NCBI RefSeq assembly: GCF_002917105.1 | Contig: NZ_PQFZ01000021.1 | Location: 1 to 64,000 of the forward strand | Source of the DNA: Allobosea psychrotolerans | GTDB taxonomy: Bacteria; Pseudomonadota; Alphaproteobacteria; Rhizobiales; Beijerinckiaceae | Length of the DNA: 64,000 nt | Reading direction: 5' to 3' | In this document: one piece after another, positions 33,419 through 42,509 of the stretch | Layout of the letters: the number at the start of each line of letters is the position of its first letter | Position numbering within the stretch: position 1 is the first letter of the stretch | Notes under the pieces: model-generated | Databases searched by the model: none | Told to the model about the DNA's origin: nothing | Seen by the model: only the letters and a program-made list of their open reading frames with translations | Position numbers and translations under genes: made by a program

Positions 33419-33569
33419 GTTTGGAAACGCCAGCCCTCATCCCGAGGAGGCCGCGAAAGCGGCCGTCTCGAAGGATGCTCCAGATGGTGCCGGAGCCTCC
33501 CGGAGCATCCTTCGAGACTAAGCTCCTGCGGAGCGCTCTTCAGGATGCCGGCTCGGGAGGTTTCCAAAC
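33419..33569. repeat. 151-bp palindromic element bounded by a 10-bp inverted repeat
   Basis: GTTTGGAAAC (33419-33428) and GTTTCCAAAC (33560-33569) are perfect inverted copies at the ends. Inside, 33465-33481 and 33502-33518 form a perfect 17-bp inverted repeat (arms start GTCTCGAAGG). The left end matches 529-538. The element sits between the convergent IclR and binding-protein genes and has no coding capacity. Confidence 0.75.
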
Positions 33570-33580
33570 AGAGAAGCCTC

Positions 33581-35173
33581 TCAGCCCTTGCTGACGTCCC
33601 AGAACAATGGAAACGGCGCCTGCGCCACGCCCGAGAGCGCATTGCGCCAGGCGGAATGGCCGAGGAAGAAGCCGGTCGGCACGAAGGTGACATCGTCCAT
33701 GCCGGCGCGATTGACCGCCTCGATCGCCTTCTTCTCGGCGGCGAGGTCGGGTGCATCGTACCAGGCTGCGATGTTCTGCTCGACCGCGTCATTGCTCGGC
33801 CAGCCGAACCAGGCCTTGTCGCCGCTGGCGCTGACGCCCTTGTAAGGGGCGGGGTTGATGCAATCGACGCCGGAATGCCAGCTGAAGAAGATGTTCCAGC
33901 CGCCCTCGCTGACCGCTTTCTTGCTGGTGCGGCGGGAGCCGACGGTGCCCCAGTCCAGCGACTGGTAATCGACATTGACGCCGATGCGGCCGAGCATGTC
34001 GGCGGTGACGTCGCCCTGGGCCTTGGTGATCGGCACATCGGCCGCGACCAGCATCACCACCTTCTCGCCATTGTAGCCGCCCTGCTTCAGCAGCTCCTTC
34101 GCCTTGTCGTATTGGCGCGGGCCCTTCAGGCGCTCGGCGCCGGCTTCCGTGTAGAGCGGCGTGCCGGGCGTGAAGAAGCTCGGCATCTCCTTCCACAATG
34201 CGGTGTCCTCGCCGACGATGGCTTGCATGTAGTCGGCCTGGCTGACGGCCCATTGCAGCGCCTGGCGGCAGAGCTTGTTGTTGAAGGGCGGCAGCAGGTG
34301 GTTGATGCGCATGGCGCCGACATTGCCCAGCGGATCGGCGATGCCGACCTTGATGGCGCGGTTCTTGGCCAGCAGCGGAACGAGGTCGGCGATGGGATTT
34401 TCCCACCAGTCGATCTCGCCGTTCTGGAGCGCGCTCGCCGCCGTGCCGGGGTCGGGCATGGTCATCCATTCCACGCGGTCGAGCTTCATGACCTTGCCGC
34501 CGGCGAGCCAGTCGCTCTTCTCCTGCCGGGGTTGATAGCCGGCAAAGCGCTGGAAGACGGCGCGTGAACCCGAGACCCATTCGTCGCGCTTGAAGGCCAT
34601 CGGGCCGGAGCCGACATACTCCTTGATCTGGGTAAAGGGGTCGGTCCTGGCGATCCGCTCCGGCATGATCACCAGCAGCGGCGTGTTGCTCTTGCCGAGT
34701 GCGTAAAGCAGCTTCGGAAACGGCGCTTTCAGGCGGAAGCGGAAGCTGCGGTCGTCGACCGCCTCCAGCGCGTCGAGGCGGGACTGGATCATCTGACCCA
34801 TGCCGTCGCGCGGCATCCAGCGGTTGATGCTGGCGATGACGTCCCTGGTCAGCACCGGCTCGCCGTCGTGGAACTTCAAGCCGGCGCGCAGCTTCAGCGT
34901 CCAGGTCCTGCCGTCGGCGGAGACCTCATGGCCCTCGCACATCTGCGGCTTCGGGGTGAGGTCGGCACTGACGCCGTAGAGCATGTCGAAGACCAGCAGG
35001 CTCGCATTGCGCACCACGAGCTGCGTGCCGGCGACGGCGTCGAGATTGGGCAGGTCGGCTTGCGGCACGAAGCGCAGCACCTTGGCGTCCTGCGCGCGCA
35101 CGATGCTGGGAGCCGCGAGGCGGCTGCCGGCCAGGGCGGCGCCTGCGCCCAGAAGGAAGTGACGGCGTTTCAT
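33581..35173 (-). CDS. ABC transporter substrate-binding protein (family 5), stand-alone
   Basis: A 530-residue SBP_bac_5 protein with a twin-arginine leader (MKRRHFLLGAGAALAGSRLA, cleavage near VRAQ). Family blocks: VPQADLPNLDAVAGTQLVVR, WTLKLRAGLKFHDGEPVLTR and GSGPMAFKRDEW. No permease or ATPase gene adjoins it on this strand. Its sequence resembles the binding protein at 38996-40582 (both have the phrase pattern IASINRWM/IASIERWM and PERIA/PERLA), so the two may be paralogues that share the permeases at 40601-42402. It is divergent from the D-aminoacylase-like gene across a 258-bp gap containing a GC-rich hairpin (35374-35393). Confidence 0.92.
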   Translation of the reverse strand: MKRRHFLLGAGAALAGSRLAAPSIVRAQDAKVLRFVPQADLPNLDAVAGTQLVVRNASLLVFDMLYGVSADLTPKPQMCEGHEVSADGRTWTLKLRAGLKFHDGEPVLTRDVIASINRWMPRDGMGQMIQSRLDALEAVDDRSFRFRLKAPFPKLLYALGKSNTPLLVIMPERIARTDPFTQIKEYVGSGPMAFKRDEWVSGSRAVFQRFAGYQPRQEKSDWLAGGKVMKLDRVEWMTMPDPGTAASALQNGEIDWWENPIADLVPLLAKNRAIKVGIADPLGNVGAMRINHLLPPFNNKLCRQALQWAVSQADYMQAIVGEDTALWKEMPSFFTPGTPLYTEAGAERLKGPRQYDKAKELLKQGGYNGEKVVMLVAADVPITKAQGDVTADMLGRIGVNVDYQSLDWGTVGSRRTSKKAVSEGGWNIFFSWHSGVDCINPAPYKGVSASGDKAWFGWPSNDAVEQNIAAWYDAPDLAAEKKAIEAVNRAGMDDVTFVPTGFFLGHSAWRNALSGVAQAPFPLFWDVSKG

Positions 35174-35431
35174 GCTGGTCTGTGCTCCTGATTCCTGCGG
35201 CGTTCGTCCAAGGCGGCGGGCCTGTCGGCCATGAGGCCGGCCTCGTCCTCTCGAACGCCGTCACGTCAGGAGATGAAAGCAAATCCGCGGCCATGCCATG
35301 CGCCGCCGGCCGATTGCGGTCGCCGCAGAATCTGCCTCTACTGCCGGCCCTGTTCGCCCATGGCCGGTCGAATGCGTCGCCGGAGGGCGACGCCGGCCCG
35401 AGGCGCGGGGTTTGGCATGCGGAGCGGCGAT

Positions 35432-36925
35432 ATGAGCGGTTTGGTGATCCGGGGCGGCCGGGTGGTGGATCCTGAAAGCGGGATCGATGCGCTGGCCGAG
35501 ATAGCGGTGCTCGACGGCAAGATCGCTGCTGTCGGAACCGGGCTCGGCGAGGCCGAACGGGTCATCGACGCGACGGGGCTGGTCGTCGCGCCCGGCTTCA
35601 TCGATCTGCACGCGCATGGCCAGTCCATCCCCGCCGACCGCATGCAAGCCTTCGACGGCGTCACCACGACGCTGGATCTCGAAGCCGGCGTGATGCCTGT
35701 CGCCTCCTGGTATCGGCGCCAGGCCGAGCAGGGGCGGATCCTGAACTATGGCGCCTCCACCAACTGGGCCTTCGCCCGGATCGGCGCCATGGTCGGGATC
35801 AACGAGGAATCGTCCCTGGAGGCCTTCGGCCGCGCCATGCGCGACCCGCGCTGGATGGACAATATCGCCAGCGACAGCGAGCAGGCCGGGATCATCGCGC
35901 GCATCGCGCAGGGCCTTGACGAGGGCGGCATCGGCATCGGCATCCTGAATGCCTATGCGCCGGGCGCCGGCGTGCAGGAATTGACGGCGGTCTGCCAGCT
36001 CGCGGCGGCGCAGGGCGTACCGACCTTCACCCATATCGCCTATATGTCGCGCATCGACCCGAAAAGCGCCGTCGAGGCCTATATCCGCCTGATCGGCTAT
36101 GCCGGCGCGACCGGCGCGCATATGCATATCTGCCATTTCAACAGCTCCAGCAAAACCGATGTGGAACGCTGCGCCGAGCTGGTGATGAAGGCGCAGGCAC
36201 AGGGCCTGCCGATCACGGTCGAGGCCTATCCCTATGGCACCGGCTCCACCGTGCTGGCGGCGGCCTTCTTCAGCGATCCCGAATTCGAGACGCGCAACGG
36301 CACCGGCTATGATTCCGTGCAGCGCGTCGCCGATGGGCGCCGCTTCCGCGACCGGCAGGAGCTGCTGGCGGCGCAGGCCGAGGAGCCCTCCACGCTGGTG
36401 CTCTGGCACATCCTCGACACCGAGAACAACGAGCACCACCGCCGCATGCTCGATCTCTCCGTGCTCTATCCCGGCGGCGCGATCGCCTCCGACGCCATGC
36501 CCTGGAGCTTGCCTGACGCCTCGACCTATACCGGCGATGCCTGGCCCCTGCCCGAGGACGCGACCTCGCATCCGCGCTCGGCTGGCACCTTCACCCGCTT
36601 CCTCCGCCACTGGGTGCGCGAGCGCCAGGCGGTTTCGCTGCTTGAGGGCATCGCCAAATGCACGCTGATCCCGGCGGAGATCCTGGCGGCGAGCACGCCC
36701 GCCATGCGCGACAAGGGGCGGCTGCGGCGCGGCGCCGATGCCGATATCGTCGTCTTCGATTTCGAGACGCTGACCGACCGGGCCGAATTCACGGCGATGA
36801 ACCGCCCGGCCGAGGGCGTGAAGCATCTTCTGGTCAATGGGCAGGCCGTGATCGGCGACGGCGTCATGGATGTGGCGGCGCGCCCCGGCCAGCCCGTGCG
36901 CCGGCCCGTCGCGGCCGGCGCCTGA
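35432..36925 (+). CDS. Amidohydrolase, D-aminoacylase / D-glutamate deacylase-like
   Basis: A 497-residue metal-dependent amidohydrolase that removes acyl groups from N-acyl-D-amino acids or related amides. The first metal motif is GFIDLHAHGQ (His60 and His62); later ligands are likely in FTHIAYMSRID, HMHICHFNSS and IASDAMPW. In place of the cysteine of classical D-aminoacylases, the strand after DGVTTT reads LDLEAGV, so Glu84 may bridge the metals (inference). ATG 35432 is chosen because GGAG lies seven bases upstream. Six bases after its stop begins a G3E GTPase gene, a probable metal chaperone for this enzyme. Confidence 0.85.
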   Translation: MSGLVIRGGRVVDPESGIDALAEIAVLDGKIAAVGTGLGEAERVIDATGLVVAPGFIDLHAHGQSIPADRMQAFDGVTTTLDLEAGVMPVASWYRRQAEQGRILNYGASTNWAFARIGAMVGINEESSLEAFGRAMRDPRWMDNIASDSEQAGIIARIAQGLDEGGIGIGILNAYAPGAGVQELTAVCQLAAAQGVPTFTHIAYMSRIDPKSAVEAYIRLIGYAGATGAHMHICHFNSSSKTDVERCAELVMKAQAQGLPITVEAYPYGTGSTVLAAAFFSDPEFETRNGTGYDSVQRVADGRRFRDRQELLAAQAEEPSTLVLWHILDTENNEHHRRMLDLSVLYPGGAIASDAMPWSLPDASTYTGDAWPLPEDATSHPRSAGTFTRFLRHWVRERQAVSLLEGIAKCTLIPAEILAASTPAMRDKGRLRRGADADIVVFDFETLTDRAEFTAMNRPAEGVKHLLVNGQAVIGDGVMDVAARPGQPVRRPVAAGA

Positions 36926-36931
36926 GCCGGC

Positions 36932-37867
36932 ATGCCCGTCCCGATCCTGCTCGTGGCCGGCTTTCTGGGGGCCGGCAAGACGACGGTGGTGAACCATATC
37001 CTGGCCCATGCCGGGGGGCGGCGCATCGCCGCCGTGGTCAATGATTTCGGCGCCATCAATATCGACGCTGAACTCATCGCCGGGGCCAGCGACGGGGTCG
37101 TCAGCCTCGCCAATGGCTGCATCTGCTGCTCGCTGGAGGGCGACCTGCTGCGCACGCTGGCGACGATCCTGCGGCGCAAGCCCAGGCCGGACGCCATCCT
37201 GATCGAGACGAGCGGCGTCGCCGACCCCGAGGATATCGTCCGCAATCTCCTGGACCCCGTGACCTTCCAGGAGGCGCCGCTGGAGACGGTGCTGTGCGTG
37301 GTCGATGCGACGATGGCTCCCGCAGGGCTGGACGATCCCCTGCTGCGCGCGCAGCTTCGCGCCGCCACCATGGTGGCGCTGAGCAAGGTCGATCTCGTCG
37401 ATGCGGCACAGCGGCAGCGGGTTCGCGATGCCGTCGCGGCGATCCGCCCGGGCCTGCTCCAGATCGAGGCCCCGCACGGGCAGGTGCCGCTGGAGCTGGT
37501 TTTCCCTGACAGTCCGGACCGGCCGCCCGTACCGCGCCCGCCCGGCAGCCGCCGCCCGAGCTTCGAGCGGTTCGAAAGCCTGAGCTGGACCTCCGATAAG
37601 CCGGTCTCGCTGCCGCGCCTGCAACAGGCGATCGCCCGGCTCGCCCCGAAACTCGCCCGCGCCAAGGGGCTGTTCGAGACGGTGGAGCAGCCGGGCCGGC
37701 AATTCCTGTTTCAGCTCGCCGGCGGCCGGGCGACCCTGGTCCCGGCTGGTGCGCCGGCATCGGGGCTGCCGCGCGCGCGGATCGTCTTCATTGCCGAGCT
37801 GGCGGCCTTGTCTGCCGCCGAGATCGCCGCGGTCATGGATGGGTGCGTTGCCGAAGGGGCGGACTGA
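36932..37867 (+). CDS. CobW/G3E-family GTP-binding metallochaperone
   Basis: A 311-residue P-loop GTPase. Walker A is GAGKTT (13-18), the metal-binding CxCC motif is CICC (63-66), the switch region is IETSGVADPE (91-100) and the guanine-specificity motif is SKVDLVD (about 150). The C-terminal CobW_C-like domain is present (about 205-305). G3E GTPases deliver Zn, Ni or Co to client enzymes. The six-base spacing from the amidohydrolase gene suggests that this enzyme is the client, with zinc the most likely metal; this is inference. Confidence 0.88.
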   Translation: MPVPILLVAGFLGAGKTTVVNHILAHAGGRRIAAVVNDFGAINIDAELIAGASDGVVSLANGCICCSLEGDLLRTLATILRRKPRPDAILIETSGVADPEDIVRNLLDPVTFQEAPLETVLCVVDATMAPAGLDDPLLRAQLRAATMVALSKVDLVDAAQRQRVRDAVAAIRPGLLQIEAPHGQVPLELVFPDSPDRPPVPRPPGSRRPSFERFESLSWTSDKPVSLPRLQQAIARLAPKLARAKGLFETVEQPGRQFLFQLAGGRATLVPAGAPASGLPRARIVFIAELAALSAAEIAAVMDGCVAEGAD

Positions 37868-37924
37868 GGCGAGCCGTTCCGCGCCTTGCCGGCAGGAGAG
37901 CGAGCCGGCCTGCCATCCATGGGA

Positions 37925-38845
37925 TCAACCCGGCCGGAACTCGCCGTCGACATGGCCCTGCGCGATGGCTTGCCGCAATTCGCTCCGGATCGTCTCGGCG
38001 AGGCCGCGAACGGTCGGGTTGCTGCGTTTGATCTTGGACACGGCGAGGTGGAAATAGAGGATCAGCTCGGGATCCGTGACCTGCCGGATGGCGAGGCGAT
38101 CGAGGCCGCCGCCATGCAGAAGGCTCAGCGGCACGATCGCGGCTCCATGTCCCTCCTCGATCATCGGCCGCACGGCGACGAAATCATCGACCTCCGCATA
38201 GATCCTGAGGGCGATATCGTGCTCGCGCGCGCAGGTTTCGACGATCCGCCCCAGCGCGTTCTGGCGGCTGTGCATGAACAAGGGAGTCGCGGTGGCCTCC
38301 GCGAAGCTGATCGTCGGCGCGGACTCGCCTCCGGCGCGCGCGACATGGAACAGCCGCGCGCTCATCAGGGTCTCGACGAGGGAACCGGATGCGGCGCGCT
38401 CGGAGTTGAAAACCCCGATATCGATCTCGTCGCGCGCCAGCCATTCCGCGATCTGCAGGCTGGATCCACCGCGCGCGTGGAGCTCCACACCGGGAAAGCG
38501 CTGGGTGAACGCCGAGATGACCCGTGAGGCCAGCGGAATGCTGATCGTGCCCGTCCAGCCCAGGCGGATCGATCCCACCACTCCGGTCCGGCGCCCGATC
38601 AGCGCCTGCTTCGCCGCCTCCAGCCCCGCGACATGCGAGGCGATCGCGGCCCGAAAGATCGCGCCATCCCGGGTGAGGCTGACGCCGCGCCCGTCGCGGA
38701 TGAAGAGGCGTGTCGAAAGCTCTTCCTCGAGCAGCTTCAGGTCCCGGCTGAGCGCGGGCTGCGCCACGCCGAGATGGGCCGCGGCGCGCAGTAGATTGCC
38801 GGTCTCCGCGATCAGCAGGAAGTTCTTGAGCTGCCGCAGTTTCAC
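37925..38845 (-). CDS. LysR-family transcriptional regulator
   Basis: A 306-residue LysR protein. Helix-turn-helix: GNLLRAAAHLGVAQPALSRD followed by KLLEEELSTRLF (about 16-47), then an effector domain. It converges with the GTPase gene and diverges from the binding-protein/permease operon that starts at 38996, with a 7-bp inverted repeat in the gap. It probably regulates that operon and perhaps the amidohydrolase genes. Confidence 0.91.
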   Translation of the reverse strand: MKLRQLKNFLLIAETGNLLRAAAHLGVAQPALSRDLKLLEEELSTRLFIRDGRGVSLTRDGAIFRAAIASHVAGLEAAKQALIGRRTGVVGSIRLGWTGTISIPLASRVISAFTQRFPGVELHARGGSSLQIAEWLARDEIDIGVFNSERAASGSLVETLMSARLFHVARAGGESAPTISFAEATATPLFMHSRQNALGRIVETCAREHDIALRIYAEVDDFVAVRPMIEEGHGAAIVPLSLLHGGGLDRLAIRQVTDPELILYFHLAVSKIKRSNPTVRGLAETIRSELRQAIAQGHVDGEFRPG

Positions 38846-38863
38846 GCCTGCCTCGGCCGGTTG

Positions 38864-38884
38864 GATATAACGGTTTTTTATATC
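38864..38884. promoter_or_regulatory. Candidate LysR operator GATATAA-N7-TTATATC
   Basis: A perfect 7-bp inverted repeat with a 7-bp spacer and strong local AT-richness lies 19 bases before the LysR start and about 110 bases before the binding-protein start. Position and symmetry fit a LysR recognition site. Confidence 0.5.
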
Positions 38885-38995
38885 TGAATCGCCGTGGCGG
38901 GACTAGGTGCAGGGATGGCGCTTCGCTAGGTTCGCTGGCCAACGACAAGCCCGGCGCAGATCGGGTCGATGTCGCGGAAACGCTGGGAGGAAACC

Positions 38996-40582
38996 ATGTT
39001 GAGAGCCGCTGTCATCGCAGCAGGGCTGGCCGGATCGCTCACGCTCGCGGCAGGGGTGCGCGCACCCGCGCAGGCCGAGACGGTCCTGCGGATCAAGAAC
39101 ACGGGCGACATCAAGCAGCTCGATGCGCTCTTCACCTCGTCCTATCCGACCCGGGACATGGCCTATCTCATCTACGACACGCTGTTTTCGCTGGATGGCA
39201 ACTACCAGGTCCAGCCGCAGATGGTCGAGGACTACACCCGCTCGCAGGATGGCAGGACCTATACGTTCAAACTGCGCGACGGGCTGAAATTCCACGACGG
39301 CAAGCCCGTCACGAGCGGCGACTGCATCGCCTCGATCGAGCGCTGGATGAAAAAGGACAGTCTCGGCGCCGAGCTCGAAAAGCGGCTCGAGGCGATCAAG
39401 CCTGTCGATGCCGCGACATTCGAGGTGCGGCTGAAGGAACCCTTCGCGCGGATTCTCGACGGTTTCGGCCGGATGACGGCCTATCCGCTGTTCATCATGC
39501 CGGAGCGGCTGGCGAAGACGCCGGCAACCACCGAGCTCAAGGAGTTCGTCGGTTCCGGCCCCTTCAAGCTGATGCCGGAGGAGTGGATTCCGGGCGTGAA
39601 ATTCGTGCTCGCGAAGAACCCGGACTACAAGCCGCGCAGCGAACCGCCGAGCGGGCTGGCCGGCGGCAAGATCGCCGGTGTCGACCGCATCGAACGCATC
39701 CAGTTCAGCGACGATCTGAGCGCGGTCAATGCGCTTCTGGCGGGCGAGATCGACTATGTCGCCGAATTGCCCCCCGAGATGCTGCCGGTGCTGGAGAAGG
39801 ACAAGGCGATCAAGGTCGAGAAGGCGCCAGTCCTCGGCAAGAACCTCCAGGTGGTGATCAACCACACGCAGCCGCCGATGGACAACGTCAGGATCAGGCA
39901 GGCGCTGCAATATGCGATCAGCCAGTCGGATTCGATGCAGGCCCTCTTCGGCAGCCGCAAGGATCTCTATCAGCTCTGTCCCGCGCTGTTCATGTGCGGC
40001 AGCCCGTATGAGACCGCTGTCGGCAGCGAGCGCTTCATGAAGCAGGACTTCGAGAAGGCCAGGGCCCTGCTCAAGGAGGCGGGCTATGACGGCACGCCGA
40101 TCGTCTATCTCCATCCCATGGACCTGAAGGCTCAACGCGATGTCGGCACGGTCATGGTGAGTTCCATGCGCAAGGCCGGTTTCGTGGTCGAGGACGTGCA
40201 GATGGACACGGCGACGATGTTCACCCGCCGCGCCAGCAAGGCCTCCCCCAGGCAGGGCGGCTGGAACGTGTTCATCACGGGCTTCGCGGGCGACGCCCTG
40301 ATGGATCCGCTGACCAACCCCTATGTCACCGGCGCCTGCGAGAAGGCGTTCATCGGCTGGCCCTGCGACAAGCCGCTGCAGGATCTCTGGCAGGCCTTCC
40401 TGACGGCGGGCGACGAGGCCGCGCGCAAGACGGCCGCGATCGCGATGCAGGCCAGGGCGAACGAGATCGTCACCTATATCCCGCTCGGCCAGTACAACGA
40501 TCTCTCGGCATGGCGCAAAACCGTCTCCGGCTTCGTTCCGGGAGCGACGCTGACCTATTGGAACGCGCGCAAATCCGACTGA
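38996..40582 (+). CDS. ABC transporter substrate-binding protein (family 5)
   Basis: A 528-residue SBP_bac_5 protein with a Sec signal (AAVIAAGLAGSLTLAAGVRA, cleavage after AQA). GGGAGG precedes the ATG at 38996 by a good spacing, which decides the start. Family blocks: YTFKLRDGLKFHDGKPVTSG and VGSGPFKLMPEEW. It is the first gene of an operon with two permeases, a small ORF and an SGNH hydrolase. No ATPase gene accompanies it. Ligand unknown. Confidence 0.93.
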   Translation: MLRAAVIAAGLAGSLTLAAGVRAPAQAETVLRIKNTGDIKQLDALFTSSYPTRDMAYLIYDTLFSLDGNYQVQPQMVEDYTRSQDGRTYTFKLRDGLKFHDGKPVTSGDCIASIERWMKKDSLGAELEKRLEAIKPVDAATFEVRLKEPFARILDGFGRMTAYPLFIMPERLAKTPATTELKEFVGSGPFKLMPEEWIPGVKFVLAKNPDYKPRSEPPSGLAGGKIAGVDRIERIQFSDDLSAVNALLAGEIDYVAELPPEMLPVLEKDKAIKVEKAPVLGKNLQVVINHTQPPMDNVRIRQALQYAISQSDSMQALFGSRKDLYQLCPALFMCGSPYETAVGSERFMKQDFEKARALLKEAGYDGTPIVYLHPMDLKAQRDVGTVMVSSMRKAGFVVEDVQMDTATMFTRRASKASPRQGGWNVFITGFAGDALMDPLTNPYVTGACEKAFIGWPCDKPLQDLWQAFLTAGDEAARKTAAIAMQARANEIVTYIPLGQYNDLSAWRKTVSGFVPGATLTYWNARKSD

Positions 40583-40600
40583 AGCCGGCAGCATCCTTTC

Positions 40601-41551
40601 ATGGCCCGTTACCTCTTCCAGCGACTCCTGGCGACGGCGCCCGTCATGCTGACGGTGCTGGCGATCGTCTTCCTGCTCCTGCATATCGGGCCTGGCGATC
40701 CGGCAGCCGCGATGGCCGGCGACAATGCCAGCCCCGAGCAGATCACGCAGATCCGCCAGCGCCTGCATCTCGACCAGCCCTTGCCGGTCCAGTTCCTGAT
40801 CTATCTGCGCCAGCTCGCGCAGTTCGATCTCGGCGTCTCCGTCTATTCGGGGCGGCCGGTTGCGACGATGATCCTGCAGCGGGCGGAGCCGACGTTGATG
40901 CTGGCCCTGACGACGAGCCTGCTCTCGGTCCTGCTCGCGGTTCCCGCCGGCGTCTTCGCGGCGCGCCGGCTTGGCCGGGCGACCGATTATCTCGTCATGG
41001 GCCTGTCGGTCGCGGGCTTCTCGGTGCCGGTCTTCGTCGTCGGCTATGCCTTGATCCAGCTCTTCGCGATCGAACTCGGCTGGCTCCCGGTGCAGGGATA
41101 CCGGCCCCTGGCGAGCGGCGCCTGGAACACTTTGCGCAGCCTGACGCTGCCCACGGTCGCGCTGACCTTCCTGTTCGCGGCGCTGGTCGCCCGCATCACC
41201 CGGGCGACGATGCTCAATGTCCTGTCGGAGGATTATATCCGCACGGCACGGGCCAAGGGCGTGCCGGACGGGCGCATCCTGATGGTGCACGCCCTGAAGA
41301 ATATCGGCGTGCCGGTGGTGACGGTGGTCGGCACCTCCTTCGCGGCGCTTCTCGGCGGCGTGGTCGTGACCGAGTCCGTCTTCAACATTCCAGGCATCGG
41401 GCGCCTGACGGTCGATGCCATTCTCGCGCGCGACTATCCGGTCGTGCAGGGCGTGATGCTGGTCTTCGCCGTCGTCCTCGTCCTCGTCAACGTCCTGGTC
41501 GATCTCAGCTATGCGCTGTTCGATCCGCGCATCCGGCAGGGGGAACGGTGA
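40601..41551 (+). CDS. Peptide-type ABC transporter permease (DppB class)
   Basis: A 316-residue permease with the family N-terminus (MARYLFQRLLATAPVMLTVL), LHLDQPLPVQFLIYLRQLAQ, an EAA loop (DYIRTARAKGVPDGRILMVH ALKN) and C-terminal LVNVLVDLSYALFDPRIR. It follows the binding protein after 18 bases and overlaps the next permease (TGATG). Confidence 0.93.
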   Translation: MARYLFQRLLATAPVMLTVLAIVFLLLHIGPGDPAAAMAGDNASPEQITQIRQRLHLDQPLPVQFLIYLRQLAQFDLGVSVYSGRPVATMILQRAEPTLMLALTTSLLSVLLAVPAGVFAARRLGRATDYLVMGLSVAGFSVPVFVVGYALIQLFAIELGWLPVQGYRPLASGAWNTLRSLTLPTVALTFLFAALVARITRATMLNVLSEDYIRTARAKGVPDGRILMVHALKNIGVPVVTVVGTSFAALLGGVVVTESVFNIPGIGRLTVDAILARDYPVVQGVMLVFAVVLVLVNVLVDLSYALFDPRIRQGER

Positions 41552-42402
41552 TGGGCGCGACGATGATCGTCCGTCGACGCCGCCTGAGCGCATCATCGCT
41601 CGCGCTCGGCTTCAACCTCGCCGTGGTCGGGGTCGTACTGGGCTGCGCGCTCCTGGCACCGCCCCTCCTCGGCTACAGCAGCGATCTGAACATGGCCGAG
41701 GCGCTGCAGCCGCCAGGCGCCGCCCATTGGTTCGGCACGGACAATCTCGGCCGGGATATTTTCGTACGCACCGTGTCCGGCGCGCGCACCTCGCTCCTCG
41801 TCGGGCTCGGCGTCTCCGCTTTGACCCTCACTGCGGGCGGCGCGATCGGATTGCTGGCAGGCTATGTCCGCACGGTCGACAGCGTGACCATGCGCATCAT
41901 GGACGGCTTCATGGCGATCCCCGGCGTGCTGCTGGCCATCGCGCTCGCCTCCCTGCTCGGCAGCGGTCTCGTCACCGTGATGATCGCGATCAGCGTGCCC
42001 GAGATTCCCCGCACCGCCCGGCTGATGCGCAGCGTCGTGCTCAGCCTGCGCGAGATGCCCTATGTCGATGCGGCGGTCTCGATCGGTTCGAGCACGCCGC
42101 GGGTCCTGTTCCGGCACATCCTGCCCAATGCGACGGAGGCGCTGGTGGTGCAGGCGACCTTCATCTGCGCCTCCGCCATCCTGGCCGAGGCGGTTCTCAG
42201 CTTTCTCGGCGTCGGCATCTCGCCCGACCTTCCGAGCTGGGGCAATGTCATAGCCGGCGGGCGCCAGTTCTTCCGCGTCGCGCCCTGGATCATCGCCTTT
42301 CCCGGGCTTTTCCTGTCGCTGCTCGTGCTGGCGGTCAACCTGCTCGGCGATGTGCTGCGCGAGCGCATCGACCCGCGCCTCGCCGCGCGGAGGGCGTCAT
42401 GA
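41551..42402 (+). CDS. Peptide-type ABC transporter permease (DppC class)
   Basis: A 283-residue permease: N-terminal helix, HWFGTDNLGRDIFVRTVSGA, EAA loop (DAAVSIGSSTPRVLFRHILP) and the end NLLGDVLRERIDPRL. ATG 41551 is chosen for the overlap with the upstream stop and the normal family length; the frame is open further upstream. Its stop overlaps the ATG of the small ORF at 42399. The operon has no ATPase gene, so the ATPases must come from elsewhere, for example 21304-23299. Confidence 0.93.
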   Translation: MGATMIVRRRRLSASSLALGFNLAVVGVVLGCALLAPPLLGYSSDLNMAEALQPPGAAHWFGTDNLGRDIFVRTVSGARTSLLVGLGVSALTLTAGGAIGLLAGYVRTVDSVTMRIMDGFMAIPGVLLAIALASLLGSGLVTVMIAISVPEIPRTARLMRSVVLSLREMPYVDAAVSIGSSTPRVLFRHILPNATEALVVQATFICASAILAEAVLSFLGVGISPDLPSWGNVIAGGRQFFRVAPWIIAFPGLFLSLLVLAVNLLGDVLRERIDPRLAARRAS

Positions 42403-42509
42403 CGAAGGCGGGGCGCTCCGCACCGGCTCTTCGCCGCTTCATGGCGATCCTGCTCGCCGCCGGCCCATGGCTTTCGCCTCACATTCTTGCCTGCGAGGCT
42501 CATCCGTGA
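42399..42509 (+). CDS. 36-residue small ORF with a signal-like hydrophobic segment
   Basis: The frame starts with an ATG that overlaps the permease stop (ATGA at 42399-42402) and ends with a TGA that overlaps the GTG start of the SGNH hydrolase (GTGA at 42506-42509). It encodes a basic N-terminus (MTKAGRSAPALRR), a hydrophobic stretch (FMAILLAAGPWLSPHILA) and CEAHP. This looks like an export or lipoprotein signal (ILAC). Either it is a real small membrane protein, or it is the signal peptide of the hydrolase separated from it by a frameshift. Confidence 0.5.
   Translation: MTKAGRSAPALRRFMAILLAAGPWLSPHILACEAHP

Noticed and set aside
35374..35393. GC-rich hairpin GCGTCGCC/GGCGACGC upstream of the amidohydrolase, considered as terminator or riboswitch
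   Set aside because: No T-run follows and no larger conserved fold is evident; reported only as a hairpin in the neighbouring entry.
35261..37702. 813-residue minus-strand open frame
   Set aside because: Antisense to the amidohydrolase and GTPase genes, whose motifs are clear; no domain in the reverse frame.
38903..41596. 897-residue minus-strand open frame
   Set aside because: Antisense to a well-supported binding protein and permease; composition bias only.
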